NCBI GenBank assembly: GCA_037414955.1
Contig: JBBEWH010000086.1
Location: 77,538-141,537 of the forward strand
Source: Phytohabitans sp037414955
Lineage (GTDB): Bacteria; Actinomycetota; Actinomycetes; Mycobacteriales; Micromonosporaceae
Length of the DNA stretch: 64,000 nt
Direction of reading: 5' to 3'
Of this stretch, positions 63,796-64,000 are shown in pieces (position 1 is the stretch's first letter; each line of letters opens with the position of its first letter). The position numbers and the translations under genes were made by a program. The notes beneath the pieces are model-generated. The model saw only the letters and a program-made list of their open reading frames with translations, ran no database searches and was not told where the DNA came from.

Positions 63796-63866
63796 GTGCG
63801 CCGCGCGCCTGGGCGGGAAATCCCCACTGAGGCCACTCCGGATCCCAGGCTTGCCCGTTCGGTCGC

Positions 63867-64000
63867 TGAGTGCTGAGCCACCCCCGCTTTCATGGAGCTT
63901 CTTGATCATGATCTGATGATCATGGAGAGGAACATCCATGGCAGCACCGAAGAAGTACCCAGACGACCTGCGCCAGCGCGCTGTGCGCTTGTACCGGGAG
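63867..64000 (+). mobile_element. left end of an IS3-type element, cut by window edge
   Basis: TGAGTGCTGAGCCACCCCCG at 63867 looks like an insertion-sequence terminal repeat. From ATG 63938 (AGAGG upstream) the frame reads AAPKKYPDDLRQRAVRLYRE, the start of an IS3-family OrfA transposase with its N-terminal helix-turn-helix. The rest lies beyond the window, so completeness is unknown. Confidence 0.65.
63938..64000 (+). CDS. IS3-family transposase OrfA, partial
   Basis: The first 21 codons of a transposase. The sequence PKKYPDDLRQRAVRLYRE matches the beginning of OrfA DNA-binding subunits of IS3-family elements, which recognise the element ends before OrfB catalysis. The gene is cut by the window end. 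Confidence 0.7.
   Translation, partial: MAAPKKYPDDLRQRAVRLYRE

Noticed and set aside
1..64000. tRNA or rRNA genes
   Set aside because: No cloverleaf with a GTTCGA-type T-arm or rRNA-like segment was recognised by eye; a covariance search would be needed to exclude tRNAs fully.

Overview
The base composition (very GC-rich, with GTG and TTG starts common) and the gene families (DUF4192, DUF5753/DUF397 regulator pairs, excalibur proteins, FxLD-type methyltransferase, actinobacterial type I-E CRISPR repeats) point to a filamentous actinomycete, plausibly Micromonosporaceae. The genus is not determined. The window reads as an accessory region. No ribosomal RNA, tRNA or core housekeeping operon was recognised.

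Layout. (1) About 0-12 kb: a one-directional series of small plus-strand genes of the kind found on actinobacterial integrative elements and plasmids. It includes a helix-turn-helix protein, a FAD monooxygenase, DUF932 and DUF4192 proteins, an ArdA-like antirestriction protein and many unnamed small proteins. Several of these genes are separated by strong GC hairpins. (2) 12.8-18.7 kb: a large endonuclease/exonuclease/phosphatase-fold protein, an ISAs1-type transposase remnant and a secreted NucA/NucB-like nuclease with PKD domains. (3) 19-37 kb: regulator and enzyme modules. Two paralogous HTH regulators are each followed by a different enzyme (a GNAT acetyltransferase and an aminoglycoside-phosphotransferase-fold kinase). 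There is also a DUF5753/DUF397 pair, and an XRE regulator divergent from a nucleoside-kinase-like, dehydrogenase, DegT and NUDIX run. A LanC relic and a protein-isoaspartate-type methyltransferase appear to be remains of a lanthipeptide locus. Orphan palindromes that resemble CebR and Rex operators lie at 24.26-24.30 kb.

(4) 37.4-56.4 kb: a complete type I-E CRISPR-Cas locus on the minus strand. A 109-repeat array (37422-44024) is followed by a leader, a cas2 fragment with an ISL3-type transposase remnant, and then cas2, cas1, cas6e, cas5e, cas7e, cse2, cse1 and cas3. The operon is headed by a UvrD-like helicase whose stop overlaps the cas3 start. A Ser/Thr protein kinase diverges from that helicase. 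(5) 57.8-64 kb: an unnamed conserved protein, an N-6 DNA methylase with a leaderless-looking promoter, and a decayed membrane sensor. A second, decayed cas3 follows on the plus strand, interrupted by a small inverted-repeat element, and then the edge of an IS3-type element.

How it fits together: the cas genes overlap end to start and should be expressed as one unit whose products process the array transcript (Cas6e), form Cascade (Cse1, Cse2, Cas7e, Cas5e, Cas6e), degrade targets (Cas3) and add spacers (Cas1-Cas2). The relic cas2 beside the leader and the relic cas3 at 62-63.8 kb suggest that an older type I-E locus decayed here and that the present cas operon now serves, or shares, its array. 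The helicase coupled to cas3 is the most promising candidate for an undescribed accessory function.
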